Shown here: in pieces, positions 1 through 8,334 of the stretch
How the letters are laid out: each line of letters begins with the position of its first letter
Position numbering within the stretch: the stretch's first letter is position 1
The notes under the pieces: model-generated
Database searches by the model: none
The model's input: only the letters and a program-made list of their open reading frames with translations
Told to the model about the DNA's origin: nothing
Program-made: the position numbers and the translations under genes
Assembly (NCBI RefSeq): GCF_002899895.1
Contig: NZ_PPEI02000004.1
Coordinates: forward strand, 124,001 to 188,000
Origin: Chryseobacterium oncorhynchi
GTDB taxonomy: Bacteria > Bacteroidota > Bacteroidia > Flavobacteriales > Weeksellaceae
Length of the DNA stretch: 64,000 bases
Reading direction: 5' to 3'

Positions 1-1
1 A

Positions 2-859
2 ATCATCGGGAAAAATGGAGCGGGGAAATCTACTCTTCTTAATATCATTCAGGGTTTTGAAAAATATGATAATGGTGAGATTGAAACCGGAGAAACTATT
101 TCTTTTGGATATTTTGCCCAAAAGGGACTTACCTATAAGGAAGATGAGCGTGTTATTGATTTTATTAAAGAAATTGCAGAATTCTATCCTTTAGCGAATG
201 GAAAAAGTCTTTCTGCATCACAGTTTTTGAGATTATTCTTATTCGATGATCAGACGCAATACTCTCCTATTTCAAAGTTATCAGGTGGAGAAAAAAGAAG
301 GCTGCATTTAATGTATATTCTTTATCAGAATCCTAACTTTTTAATTTTTGACGAACCTACAAATGATCTGGATCTTCCCACATTAACGGTTCTTGAAAAC
401 TTTCTTCAACAATTCCAGGGATCTTTAATTATTGTTTCTCACGACAGATATTTCATGGACAGGATTGTAGATCATGTTCTTGCTTTTGAAGGAGATGGAA
501 AAATAAGAGATTTTGTTGGAACCTTTTCGGAATACCGAGAAGCAAAAAGCAGAGAAGATGCCCTAGAAAAAAATACAGTTGTAAAACCTGAACCTGTTAA
601 AGAAACTGTTTCTATTCCGGAAACTCCTCAATCTTCTAATGCTCCAAAAAGGAAACTAACCTTTAAGGAACAAAGGGAATTGGAAACTATTGAAAAAGAA
701 ATGCCTGAGCTGGAAGAAAAGCGTGCAAAGATCTTGGACCAGCTTAATAATGAAAGTGATTATGAAAAAATAGCCGGTCTTTCCTCAGAACTGGAAACAA
801 TTTCCGAAAAACTGGAAAACCATGAGATGAGATGGCTTGAATTACAGGAAGCATTATAA
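2..859 (+). CDS. ABC-F family ATPase, 3' part (Uup-like)
   Basis: The gene enters from the left edge and the reading frame is open from base 2, so only the second ATPase domain and C-terminal tail (285 codons) are present. The Walker A motif GKNGAGKST lies at visible residues 3-11, the signature LSGGEKRR near 93-100, Walker B with DEPTNDLD near 117-124, and the H-loop SHDR follows. The last ~80 residues are charged, helical and coiled-coil-like, as in the C-terminal domain of Uup. There are no membrane segments, so this is a soluble ABC-F protein of the kind that acts on ribosomes or DNA rather than a transporter. Uup-like is favoured over other ABC-F classes because of the coiled-coil tail. 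The exact subfamily is inferred, because the first ATPase domain and linker lie outside the window. Confidence 0.9.
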   Translation: MIGKNGAGKSTLLNIIQGFEKYDNGEIETGETISFGYFAQKGLTYKEDERVIDFIKEIAEFYPLANGKSLSASQFLRLFLFDDQTQYSPISKLSGGEKRRLHLMYILYQNPNFLIFDEPTNDLDLPTLTVLENFLQQFQGSLIIVSHDRYFMDRIVDHVLAFEGDGKIRDFVGTFSEYREAKSREDALEKNTVVKPEPVKETVSIPETPQSSNAPKRKLTFKEQRELETIEKEMPELEEKRAKILDQLNNESDYEKIAGLSSELETISEKLENHEMRWLELQEAL

Positions 860-872
860 AATTTTGAGCTAA

Positions 873-915
873 GAATTATGAATTGGTCATTAACATATGA
901 ACCAATTCATAATTC
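873..915. terminator. Perfect 15-bp inverted repeat between convergent genes
   Basis: GAATTATGAATTGGT (873-887) is exactly complementary to 901-915, with a 13-base loop. It lies between the convergent ABC-F and oxidoreductase genes, which suits a bidirectional transcript end. There is no long T run, so terminator function is inferred from position and structure. Confidence 0.5.
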
Positions 916-925
916 ATAGTTTATA

Positions 926-1981
926 TTACAGCTTAACTATGTTTTGTTCTTTTGTACTTTTTAGTGAAGCGTCTATAATCTTCATATTCTGAATTACTTC
1001 TTTTCCCGGTGATGGTAAAGGATATCCAAATACAATATGTTCATAGATTTGCTGGTAATAATTCATATAATTTCCGGCCTCACTTGAAGTGAATGTTCTT
1101 ACTGTTTCGGAATTTTCATTGAGATAGTTTAAAATTCCGTCTGCCTCTTTCAAAGGCTCCATCCAATCTTTACCATAGACAGGAATTGCTCCGGCAACTA
1201 ATTCACTTTCCTGATTATCTGTTCTTTCCTGTAAAAAACTCCCTCTATCTCCATGAATGGTATAGGCATAATGAGCTTCTTTACTGAATACTGAAGATTT
1301 CAATCTTACCCTCAAATCATTTTTATAAAACAGCAAAATCTCGAAATAGTCATTAGCGAATTCCGGACCTTTCATGGAAAATACATCTGCAAAAAGCTTT
1401 TCGGGATAACCGAAATACTGTACAGCCTGATCCACAAGATGAGCACCAAGATCATGAAGTGACCCTGAGCCTGTCTGATCCGGATTTTCCTTATGTTGCT
1501 TTCCACTTGGTGTCGTACGGAAACGATCAAAACGGATTTCGGCTTCTTTGATATTCCCTAGTTTCCCATCAGCTAAAATCTTTTGTACCTGTAAGAAATC
1601 ACGATCAAATCTCCTGTTCTGATATACACTTAGAAATAAGCCCTTTTCTTCAGCAAGCTTTACCAGTTCCTCGGCTTCGGCAACATTTACGGTAAATGGT
1701 TTTTCAACAATAATATTTTTCCCGGCCTGAAGTGCTTTTTTTGCATATTCATAATGTGTTTGAACCGGTGTATTAACAATCACCAGCTCGACATCTGCAT
1801 TTTGAAGCATTTCGTCTACTGAGTGATAAATTGTTGCTTCAGGATATTTTTCTTTTGATTCCTCTTTACTTCTTTCTACCACAGCAGAAATAAAAAACCC
1901 CGGATGTTCTTTTAAAAAAGGGGCATGAAATACCTTGCCACTCATTCCAAAGGCGCAAAGCCCTGCTTTTACCAATTGCAT
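926..1981 (-). CDS. Gfo/Idh/MocA family NAD(P)-dependent oxidoreductase
   Basis: A 351-residue protein of normal length for the Gfo/Idh/MocA family. The N-terminal Rossmann region (1-120) has a degenerate glycine motif (GLCAFGMSGKVFHAPF), and the family-defining EKP triad is at residues 93-95, where the Lys is a catalytic and cofactor-contact residue. The C-terminal α/β domain carries GSGSLHDLGAHLVD at 171-184, whose histidines match the usual active-site helix. The overall pattern resembles the YdgJ/IolX branch, which oxidises or reduces cyclic polyols or sugars. The substrate cannot be told from sequence. There is no signal peptide, so it is cytoplasmic. The gene stands alone between an inverted repeat and the divergent TonB-receptor gene, so context gives no pathway. 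Confidence 0.88.
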   Translation of the reverse strand: MQLVKAGLCAFGMSGKVFHAPFLKEHPGFFISAVVERSKEESKEKYPEATIYHSVDEMLQNADVELVIVNTPVQTHYEYAKKALQAGKNIIVEKPFTVNVAEAEELVKLAEEKGLFLSVYQNRRFDRDFLQVQKILADGKLGNIKEAEIRFDRFRTTPSGKQHKENPDQTGSGSLHDLGAHLVDQAVQYFGYPEKLFADVFSMKGPEFANDYFEILLFYKNDLRVRLKSSVFSKEAHYAYTIHGDRGSFLQERTDNQESELVAGAIPVYGKDWMEPLKEADGILNYLNENSETVRTFTSSEAGNYMNYYQQIYEHIVFGYPLPSPGKEVIQNMKIIDASLKSTKEQNIVKL

Positions 1982-2099
1982 ACTTTATTTTTTAGACAAA
2001 TATATTCATAAAAACTCTTGATTTTCCCACCCACAATAACAATAGAAATAATCCATTTATTCCACCTAAAAAAACATGACAAAAATCACAAAATTATTT

Positions 2100-2129
2100 T
2101 TATCTATTCTAAACAAATACTTACATTTG
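2100..2129 (+). promoter_or_regulatory. Candidate Bacteroidota promoter for the TonB receptor
   Basis: TACATTTG at 2122-2129 fits the -7 consensus TAnnTTTG. TTA stands where the -33 TTG would be, 19 bases upstream. It lies 34 bases before the start codon. I saw no convincing Fur box. Confidence 0.5.
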
Positions 2130-2163
2130 CGCCTTATTTAAAACTGTTCTACATAAAAATAAA

Positions 2164-4401
2164 ATGAAAAGACAACTACTTTCTTTAGGTCTTCTATTTA
2201 TCGCTGTTTCAGCAAGTTCTCAGATGAAAAATGCTGAAGCAGATACTATCAGAACCCAAACTATTGAAGATATTAATCTTCATAAAACAGGAAACCCAAA
2301 CCAAGCAAGAGCATTATCTACAAAGTCAAATCTGACGGTAATGGAGAATCCTCAGCCTATTGCAATTGTTACTCACGAGATTATTGAGCAGCAACAAGCA
2401 AAACAACTGAGTGATGTTCTTCAAAATGTGAATGGAATGTACATTACTTCATCCAGAGGTAATTCTCAGGACAGTTTTGGAGGGCGTGGTTTTATCCTAG
2501 GAAATGACAATATTTTCAAGAATGGAGCAAGGATAAACAGTGGAGTTTTCCCTGAAGTAAGTGGTCTTGAAAGAGTGGAAGTATTAAAAGGAGCTAATGC
2601 AATGCTTTTTGGTAATGCCGCCGCCGGAGGTATTATTAATATGATTACTAAGAAACCAAAATTCAATTTTGGTGGAAGTATAGGATTAAATGGTGGAAGC
2701 TGGAACTCCTACAAACCAACTGTAGATTTCTATGGCCCTTTATCTAAAAATATTGCGTTTAGAATAAATGGAGCTTATGAATATGCTGAAAGTTTCAGAG
2801 ATGTTGTTGAATCTGAAAAATACTATTTCAATCCTTCATTCTTATTCAATTTAAGTCCTAAATCTCAATTAATTGTTGAGGCAGATTACCTTAAAAACAA
2901 TTTCACTCCTGATTTTGGTCTTGGATCTATTATCAATCCTGACGGAAGTTTCAAAATAAACGATTTGCTCCCTAAAAATGCATTCTTAGGAGCAGACTGG
3001 CAATATCAAAATGTAGAACAACTATCTACCAACGTAACTTTCAACCATCAATTTAATGACAGATGGAGTTTAAATACTGTTGCTTCATTCCAAAGTTATA
3101 CTAAAGACTACTACTCAACGGAAAGAGTACAATGGTCATATGACAAGCCGAACAACAGGTATTACTGGGCAAGACCTTTAAATAAAACATTTAACGAACA
3201 AAACTATACTTCATTACAAGTTAATATTAATGGAGATTTCAATACAGGAAAAATTAATCACAAGGTTTTAATTGGTACCGATGGGGATTATGGAGTTCAA
3301 AATAACTACACTTATACCAACCCAACCGCTTATGGAACTAATGGCAATACTTCAGCTATTAATAATAACCTTTATCTAGATGATCCATCAAGTTGGGCTA
3401 GTGGAAAAATGCCTAATGCATCTCTAAAAGACAGAACTAGAATTCCTACTCAGAGATTCGGTATTTACATTCAGGATTTCATCAGCCTTACCAAACAATT
3501 TAAAGTAATTGCAGGTTTAAGATGGTCTTACCTAGAAACAATGACTAATACCAAGAATACCTTTACAAATAATCTTGGGGATGTTGATCAAAAAAATACG
3601 TCTATATCAGACAGAGCATTTTCACCTAAAGCAGGTTTAGTCTACATGCCAAATGAAAACCTTTCAGTATTTGCAACGTATACTAATTCTTTTGCCCAAA
3701 ATACAGGAAAGGATATTTTTGAACAAGCATTAAAACCTACAACAATTGACCAATATGAAGTAGGAGTAAAGAAAAATCTTTGGAACAATGCTTTAGCTGT
3801 TAACCTAACAGCATATCAGATCATTTATAATAATTATTATCAAACAGCTCCTCAATTAGCAAACGGACAAGCAAATTCAGATTCTTTCTATAAAGAATTT
3901 GCAGGAAAAATGAGAAGCCGAGGAGTAGAGTTGGATATTACAGGAAATCCAACAGAAAACTTATCCATCATCGGAGGTTTCTCTTATAATAATTCGGTAT
4001 ATATAGATACACCGGAAGGATTCGGATATGTTGAAAAACAGAGATTGGTAAGAACACCTGCTACAACAGCAAATGCTTCCGTATTTTATAAATTCACTCG
4101 TTATGCAAAAGGCTTAAAAGTAGGTGCAGGAGCTTATTTTATTGGAGATAGATTAGCAGGATGGAATGATACAAAAAATGGTTCAACCGGACTGGGTGCA
4201 AGAAACGGAATCAGTAGATCATTTGCATTAAAAGATTATACTACTGTAATGGTATCTGTTGGCTACGAATGGAAGAAATTCTCTATCCAAGGTAAAGTGG
4301 GTAACCTGTTTAATGTCGAAAACTACAACGTTCACGAGAATTATTCAGTAAACCCTATCACGCCAAGAAATTATTATTTCACATTGACGTACAAACTTTA
4401 G
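2164..4401 (+). CDS. TonB-dependent siderophore receptor
   Basis: A 745-residue outer-membrane receptor with a signal peptide ending near residue 20 (AVSASSQ). The plug domain (about 55-165) carries the typical run from VLQNVNGMY through GGRGF to VEVLKGANAMLFGNAAAGG. A β-barrel follows to the C-terminus, which ends in alternating aromatic residues (YYFTLTYKL), the outer-membrane insertion signal. Length and plug resemble the siderophore-receptor family (FhuE/FpvA-like) rather than SusC, and there is no carboxypeptidase-like N-terminal domain. The role is energy-dependent uptake of a ferric chelate across the outer membrane with TonB-ExbBD. The PepSY-like membrane gene 89 bases downstream on the same strand supports an iron role. 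The ligand cannot be assigned. Confidence 0.92.
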   Translation: MKRQLLSLGLLFIAVSASSQMKNAEADTIRTQTIEDINLHKTGNPNQARALSTKSNLTVMENPQPIAIVTHEIIEQQQAKQLSDVLQNVNGMYITSSRGNSQDSFGGRGFILGNDNIFKNGARINSGVFPEVSGLERVEVLKGANAMLFGNAAAGGIINMITKKPKFNFGGSIGLNGGSWNSYKPTVDFYGPLSKNIAFRINGAYEYAESFRDVVESEKYYFNPSFLFNLSPKSQLIVEADYLKNNFTPDFGLGSIINPDGSFKINDLLPKNAFLGADWQYQNVEQLSTNVTFNHQFNDRWSLNTVASFQSYTKDYYSTERVQWSYDKPNNRYYWARPLNKTFNEQNYTSLQVNINGDFNTGKINHKVLIGTDGDYGVQNNYTYTNPTAYGTNGNTSAINNNLYLDDPSSWASGKMPNASLKDRTRIPTQRFGIYIQDFISLTKQFKVIAGLRWSYLETMTNTKNTFTNNLGDVDQKNTSISDRAFSPKAGLVYMPNENLSVFATYTNSFAQNTGKDIFEQALKPTTIDQYEVGVKKNLWNNALAVNLTAYQIIYNNYYQTAPQLANGQANSDSFYKEFAGKMRSRGVELDITGNPTENLSIIGGFSYNNSVYIDTPEGFGYVEKQRLVRTPATTANASVFYKFTRYAKGLKVGAGAYFIGDRLAGWNDTKNGSTGLGARNGISRSFALKDYTTVMVSVGYEWKKFSIQGKVGNLFNVENYNVHENYSVNPITPRNYYFTLTYKL

Positions 4402-4490
4402 AATTAATTACATAATTACTTCTTCATTAAAAGTGGAAATTGCATTTTTGCAGTTTCCACTTTTGAAATTTAAAAACAAAACAATTAGAT

Positions 4491-5006
4491 ATGGATAAGA
4501 TTAAAGACACGAGAACTTTCATGAGGATTACACACCGTTATCTGGGGTATTTCCTTGCAGGGATTATGGCTGTGTATGCAGTAAGTGGAATTATTTTGGT
4601 CTACAGAGACACTGACTTTCTAAAGAGCGAAAAAAAGTATGAAAAGACTTTATCTGCAAACCTTTCTGAAAAAGAGCTTAAAAAGGAGCTAAAGATGAAA
4701 GGTCTTGAAGTGGAAAAGACTGAAGGTACAATTCTTCATTTTAAAAAAGGAACTTATGATTCAGCAACAGGAGTCGCTAAGTATTCAAAAATGGAACTTC
4801 CTTTTGTACTGGATAAAATGGTTTCTCTTCACAAATCACAGTCTAAAGATGCCATAGCGCCTCTAAGTGTATTTTTCGGAGTTGCTCTTTTCTTCTTTGT
4901 TATTTCAAGTTTCTGGATGTTCAACCCTAAAACTAAAGCTTTCAAACGTGGAATCAAGTTTACTATTGCCGGGCTTATCATCTCTATAATTCTTTTATTT
5001 ATTTAA
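4491..5006 (+). CDS. Small PepSY-like inner-membrane protein, possible ferric-siderophore reductase
   Basis: A 171-residue protein. The first membrane helix (about 14-38) is preceded by THRYLGYFLAG, and a His in this place is typical of PepSY-associated membrane proteins. A charged periplasmic region (40-115) follows, then two further helices (about 120-142 and 152-171). It follows the TonB receptor on the same strand, the usual arrangement in Bacteroidota, where such proteins are thought to help reduce or release iron from siderophores. The family has little biochemistry, so the reductase role is inference from context. It is much shorter than full PepSY reductases, which have four or more helices. 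Confidence 0.65.
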   Translation: MDKIKDTRTFMRITHRYLGYFLAGIMAVYAVSGIILVYRDTDFLKSEKKYEKTLSANLSEKELKKELKMKGLEVEKTEGTILHFKKGTYDSATGVAKYSKMELPFVLDKMVSLHKSQSKDAIAPLSVFFGVALFFFVISSFWMFNPKTKAFKRGIKFTIAGLIISIILLFI

Positions 5007-5315
5007 AGTAAAGAAGCCAAAAAGTAAGACAAGAAATACATAAGATCACTTATATCTGTTTTTATTTGATGTTATTCAATAGCAAAAATGGAAATAATAA
5101 TTTTTAAAACTTCAACAATATTCCAATCCCAACTTATAACATCAATTATTTATCATTACAGAATCATCAGTTATATTGTTAAAAAATTGAATTATATCTT
5201 GCTCATAATCTTAACATTAATTTAGAAAAATTGTCTAAAATTAAGAGTCTGGCACATTTATTGTTTTTTCTATAATTCGTGAATAATAAACATTTAATTA
5301 TTAAAATAATAAATT
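5007..5315. other. AT-rich intergenic region
   Basis: This 309-base stretch lies upstream of an outer-membrane protein gene. It holds a weak inverted repeat, TTGATGTTAT (5066-5075) and ATAACATCAA (5136-5145), with a 60-base loop. I find no open reading frame or exact TAnnTTTG promoter close to the start codon. Confidence 0.4.
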
Positions 5316-5909
5316 ATGAAAAAACTTATTTTAACAGGAGTATTAGCTATAGCAGGTTTAACAGCAACTGCAAACGCTCAGATTCAGAAAGGTAATTGGA
5401 TGGTAGGAAGTAGTTTAGCAACAAGTAATTTCGGATTAAATACAGGTGGTGGATACCAAATTAACCTACAACCAAAAGGAGCTTATTTCATCGAAGATAA
5501 CCTAGCTGTTGGGGGATATGTAAATTTAGGTATTGGCAAATCTTCTAAAGAGTCAAGCACAAGATTTGATTATGGTGTAGGAGCTTTAGGACGTTATTAT
5601 CTTTCTCCGGGAGAACAAGGTGTTAACAACTTATTACATCACGGAAGATGGTTCTTCGAGGGTAACGTAGGTGTTGGTGGATATTCTATCAGCAAAGGGG
5701 GTAACTCTACAACAGGACTTGACTTTGGTGCAGGACCAGGTTATTCTTACTTTGTGACTCCAAATATTGGGCTAGAAGGTTTAGTAAAATATGCAGGTGT
5801 TACAGGTTTCGGAAATACAGGTTTAACTTCTAACATTACTTTTAACCTTGGATTTAGTATTTATTTGCCAAGCTCTAAAGCTAAGCAAGTTATTAACGAC
5901 GTTAAGTAA
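5316..5909 (+). CDS. Outer-membrane β-barrel protein, porin-like
   Basis: A 197-residue secreted protein with a clear signal peptide (MKKLILTGVLAIAGLTATANA, cleaved before Q22). The mature part is rich in Gly, Tyr, Phe and alternating hydrophobic residues, for example GNVGVGGYSI and FGAGPGYSYF. This is the pattern of an eight-stranded OmpX/OmpA-like barrel with no OmpA peptidoglycan domain. It probably sits in the outer membrane. Ligand and function are unknown. It is transcribed alone, with a strong hairpin terminator 25 bases after the stop. Confidence 0.75.
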   Translation: MKKLILTGVLAIAGLTATANAQIQKGNWMVGSSLATSNFGLNTGGGYQINLQPKGAYFIEDNLAVGGYVNLGIGKSSKESSTRFDYGVGALGRYYLSPGEQGVNNLLHHGRWFFEGNVGVGGYSISKGGNSTTGLDFGAGPGYSYFVTPNIGLEGLVKYAGVTGFGNTGLTSNITFNLGFSIYLPSSKAKQVINDVK

Positions 5910-5934
5910 TCACTGAAATACTTATAAAAAATTG

Positions 5935-5969
5935 AAAGCGCCCCGGAATTTTATTTCTGGGGCGCTTTT
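5935..5969 (+). terminator. Rho-independent terminator
   Basis: AAAGCGCCCC (5935-5944) pairs perfectly with GGGGCGCTTT (5959-5968) and is followed by T-rich sequence. It ends the outer-membrane protein transcript. Confidence 0.9.
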
Positions 5970-6007
5970 CGTACAAATTAAAACTAAACTATAAAAAATC
6001 AAATAAA

Positions 6008-6643
6008 TCATATATTGGGCTGAGGAGTATATCGTAAATATGGCTTTATCTCAGTAACACCCTTGGGAAATTTCTTTCTGGCATCCTCCGTAGAAATAGC
6101 AGGAGGAATAATTACATCATCACCATTTTCCCAGTTCACAGGAGTTGCCACCTGATGAGCATCTACCAATTGCAGAGAATCTAGCACTCTCAGAATTTCA
6201 TTAAAATTTCTTCCGGTAGAAGCAGGGTAAGTAATAATCAGTCTTACTTTCTTTTCAGGATCAATAATCAACAAAGATCGAACAGTAGCCGTAGCCGAGG
6301 CATTGGGGTGAATGAAGTCATACAATTCGGAAATTTGTCTGTCTTTATCAGCAATAATAGGAAACTGTACATCTGTATTTTGGGTTTCATTAATATCTTT
6401 AACCCAGTTTTGATGATCTTCTACTCCATCTACACTCAAAGCGATCACCTTGGTTCCTCTTTGGGCAAATTCTGACTTCAATTTTGAGGTATAACCAAGT
6501 TCTGTTGTGCAAACCGGTGTATAATCTGCCGGATGTGAAAATAAAATACCCCAGGAATCTCCCAGATAATCATAAAAATGAATATCACCTAAAGATGATT
6601 CTGCCTTAAAGTTGGGTGCTGTATCTCCTAGTTTGATTGACAT
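6008..6643 (-). CDS. 1-Cys peroxiredoxin (Prx6 subfamily)
   Basis: A peroxidase of 211 residues from the preferred start at 6643 (MSIKLGDTAPNF). A start four codons upstream is possible but non-conserved in appearance. The peroxidatic Cys is residue 45 in DYTPVCTTE, with the conserved Thr and Pro before it. The long C-terminal domain (GDDVIIPPAIS then YLRYTPQP) is the Prx6-type extension. Prx6 enzymes reduce H2O2 and organic peroxides with a single catalytic Cys. No resolving Cys is visible, since Cys45 is the only Cys of the protein. It has its own promoter with perfect spacing. It is cytoplasmic and divergent from the MscS gene. Confidence 0.93.
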   Translation of the reverse strand: MSIKLGDTAPNFKAESSLGDIHFYDYLGDSWGILFSHPADYTPVCTTELGYTSKLKSEFAQRGTKVIALSVDGVEDHQNWVKDINETQNTDVQFPIIADKDRQISELYDFIHPNASATATVRSLLIIDPEKKVRLIITYPASTGRNFNEILRVLDSLQLVDAHQVATPVNWENGDDVIIPPAISTEDARKKFPKGVTEIKPYLRYTPQPNI

Positions 6644-6666
6644 AATATTTCGCATTTGTTAGTCTA

Positions 6667-6696
6667 CAAATTTAATAGACTTTTTGGAACTAGCAA
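6667..6696 (-). promoter_or_regulatory. Bacteroidota-type promoter of the peroxiredoxin gene
   Basis: On the minus strand TTG (6696-6694), then 19 bases, then TAAATTTG (6674-6667). This is an exact match to the -33/-7 consensus, 24 bases from the start codon. Confidence 0.8.
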
Positions 6697-6739
6697 AATT
6701 TTTACAGAAAATTTATATCTTTAATGTAAAATTTTATTC

Positions 6740-7624
6740 ATGGAGAAAACCGGACTCAGCTACATTGACGTTGTTTATAAGGTATTGGAAAGCTGGTATG
6801 TGACGCTTGCAGAGCTTACCCCAAAATTAATTGTGGGAATTTTAGTATTTACTTTTTTCGTTATCAGCAGTAAATATCTAAGCCAAATTTCAGTAAAACT
6901 ATTTCATCGATTCTTCCCAAAAAGCCAAAAGGAAAGCTCATTGGTGACCTTAATCAGTATTTTCAAGTTCCTGATTATGTTATTTGGGACCTTTATTTCC
7001 CTTGAAATCATGGGGTTCAGTGGTTTTCTTTGGAAGTTTATCGGAAGCTTGGGAGTGGCCGGAGTTATAGCCGGGGTTGCTTTAAAAGATCTTGTTTCCA
7101 GTATCTTTTCAGGAATGCTGATTGGGATTGACAAGGCCTTTAAAGTTGGAGATTATATTACAATTGGTGCTCATTCGGGAACCGTGCAGGAAATTGGTTT
7201 TTTAACTACAAAAATATTAACCGATGATGGCAAGAAAGCTTATATACCCAATCAAGTGGTTTTCAATGCACCTTTTTATAATATTACAGCATCTCCACAG
7301 CGCAGAATTATCTTAAACTTTGAAATCCCTGCAGATGAAGATATTAGTAAGGCACAAAAGAGCATTATGGAGGTGGTTCAAAATCTTGACAATGTAGATA
7401 AGTTGGATACTGCAGAAGTAATTTTTACGGATCTGAAGCAAGGATCATTCAATCTTCAGGTAAAGTTCTGGATAAAAGTAGGAGCTAATCTGGCACAGAT
7501 AAAAAGTAAGGCTTATTTAGGCATTAAAGAACGTTTTGATACAGATCATATTCAATTGGTAACGCCAACGAGTATTAGTATTACTAATGCAGACAGTGCA
7601 TCACCTGAAAACCAAGATAAATAA
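6740..7624 (+). CDS. Small-conductance mechanosensitive channel (MscS family)
   Basis: A 294-residue inner-membrane protein with three predicted helices (about 28-46, 68-92 and 96-125). The third is the pore helix with the Gly/Ala pattern GVAGVIAGVALKDLVSS. The β-domain that follows has FKVGDYITI and GTVQEIGFLTTKI, then YIPNQVVFNAPFYN, all hallmarks of MscS. The C-terminal ~100 residues form the cytoplasmic α/β vestibule. These channels open on osmotic downshock and release solutes. Length matches E. coli MscS (286). The gene is monocistronic and ends at a hairpin at 7685-7718. Confidence 0.93.
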   Translation: MEKTGLSYIDVVYKVLESWYVTLAELTPKLIVGILVFTFFVISSKYLSQISVKLFHRFFPKSQKESSLVTLISIFKFLIMLFGTFISLEIMGFSGFLWKFIGSLGVAGVIAGVALKDLVSSIFSGMLIGIDKAFKVGDYITIGAHSGTVQEIGFLTTKILTDDGKKAYIPNQVVFNAPFYNITASPQRRIILNFEIPADEDISKAQKSIMEVVQNLDNVDKLDTAEVIFTDLKQGSFNLQVKFWIKVGANLAQIKSKAYLGIKERFDTDHIQLVTPTSISITNADSASPENQDK

Positions 7625-7684
7625 TATTTCACTTCTACAGATCCGCTAATTATGCAGATGATTGTGGATAACTTAAAATAATAT

Positions 7685-7718
7685 AAAGCTGTTTCAAAAG
7701 TTTGAGGCAGCTTTTTTT
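7685..7718 (+). terminator. Rho-independent terminator after the MscS gene
   Basis: AAAGCTG and CAGCTTT form the outer stem, with TTTCAAA and TTTGAGG as an inner, imperfect stem. A run of seven T follows. Confidence 0.8.
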
Positions 7719-7758
7719 AATAAAAAAAGGTTTTATCTGAATAAACTAAAAAATTAAT

Positions 7759-8256
7759 TTATTTCTTATCATGCTTTTTTAAATCCTGCGCTTTATCTTT
7801 TCCAGGAATTTTCGCAATCGTATCATTTTCTACTATAACAGCCTCTCCCATAACATAATTATTATTGATTACTACTGAATCTTCTTCTTTTATATCAACC
7901 ATCCCTGTTGTACTATAAACTTCTTCTTTTGGCTTTGAACAACCTATTAAAAACAATACTAAGGAAAACAAGCTTAGTATCATTTTATTATTTTGAAAAC
8001 TGAAAGGAATATATTTAAAGAAATATTTTTTTATTCTCTCTGATGAATCTATATCTTCTTTTAACTGATAGTTGTAAAACCTACCACAAATCTGCTCTTC
8101 TTTTCTCTCTTCAATAATCTGTTGAATTTCCTGAGATTGCTTTTGGGTAAAGTCAATAACACATTTATTACAAACAGAACAAAACCTGCCTTTTTCCTGT
8201 GGTGACATGGATTCCCAGTTTTCAGAACATGGTTCCGGAATGAATAGATTCTTCAT
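7759..8256 (-). CDS. Unrecognised protein with N-terminal Cys-rich motif and one membrane segment
   Basis: A 165-residue protein from the start at 8256 (MKNLFIPEPCSENW). The frame is open further upstream, but those codons overlap the sucC terminator, so the inner start is chosen. The N-terminus carries PEPCSENW and then GRFCSVCNKCVIDFT, a four-Cys module that recurs at the start of many Chryseobacterium proteins and could bind a metal. A hydrophobic segment MILSLFSLVLFLIGC follows near residues 85-100. The Cys at its end could be read as a lipobox, although the segment is internal. The C-terminus is charged and low in complexity. I cannot assign a function. A role in sensing or anchoring is only a guess. 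Confidence 0.6.
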   Translation of the reverse strand: MKNLFIPEPCSENWESMSPQEKGRFCSVCNKCVIDFTQKQSQEIQQIIEERKEEQICGRFYNYQLKEDIDSSERIKKYFFKYIPFSFQNNKMILSLFSLVLFLIGCSKPKEEVYSTTGMVDIKEEDSVVINNNYVMGEAVIVENDTIAKIPGKDKAQDLKKHDKK

Positions 8257-8280
8257 GGAATAGCGTTTCTTATATGCATT

Positions 8281-8310
8281 AAAAAACCGTTCCAAAAAAT
8301 GAAACGGTTC
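8281..8310 (-). terminator. Terminator of sucC
   Basis: On the minus strand an imperfect hairpin (AACCGTTTC / GAACGGTT) is followed by TTTTTT, 25 bases past the sucC stop. Its position inside the longest frame of the next gene argues against the far-upstream start of that gene. Confidence 0.75.
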
Positions 8311-8334
8311 TTTATTTTATTTAAAAATTTTAGA

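Noticed and set aside
8257-8295. Upstream extension of the Cys-motif protein
   Set aside because: It overlaps the sucC terminator and lacks the conserved MKN start.
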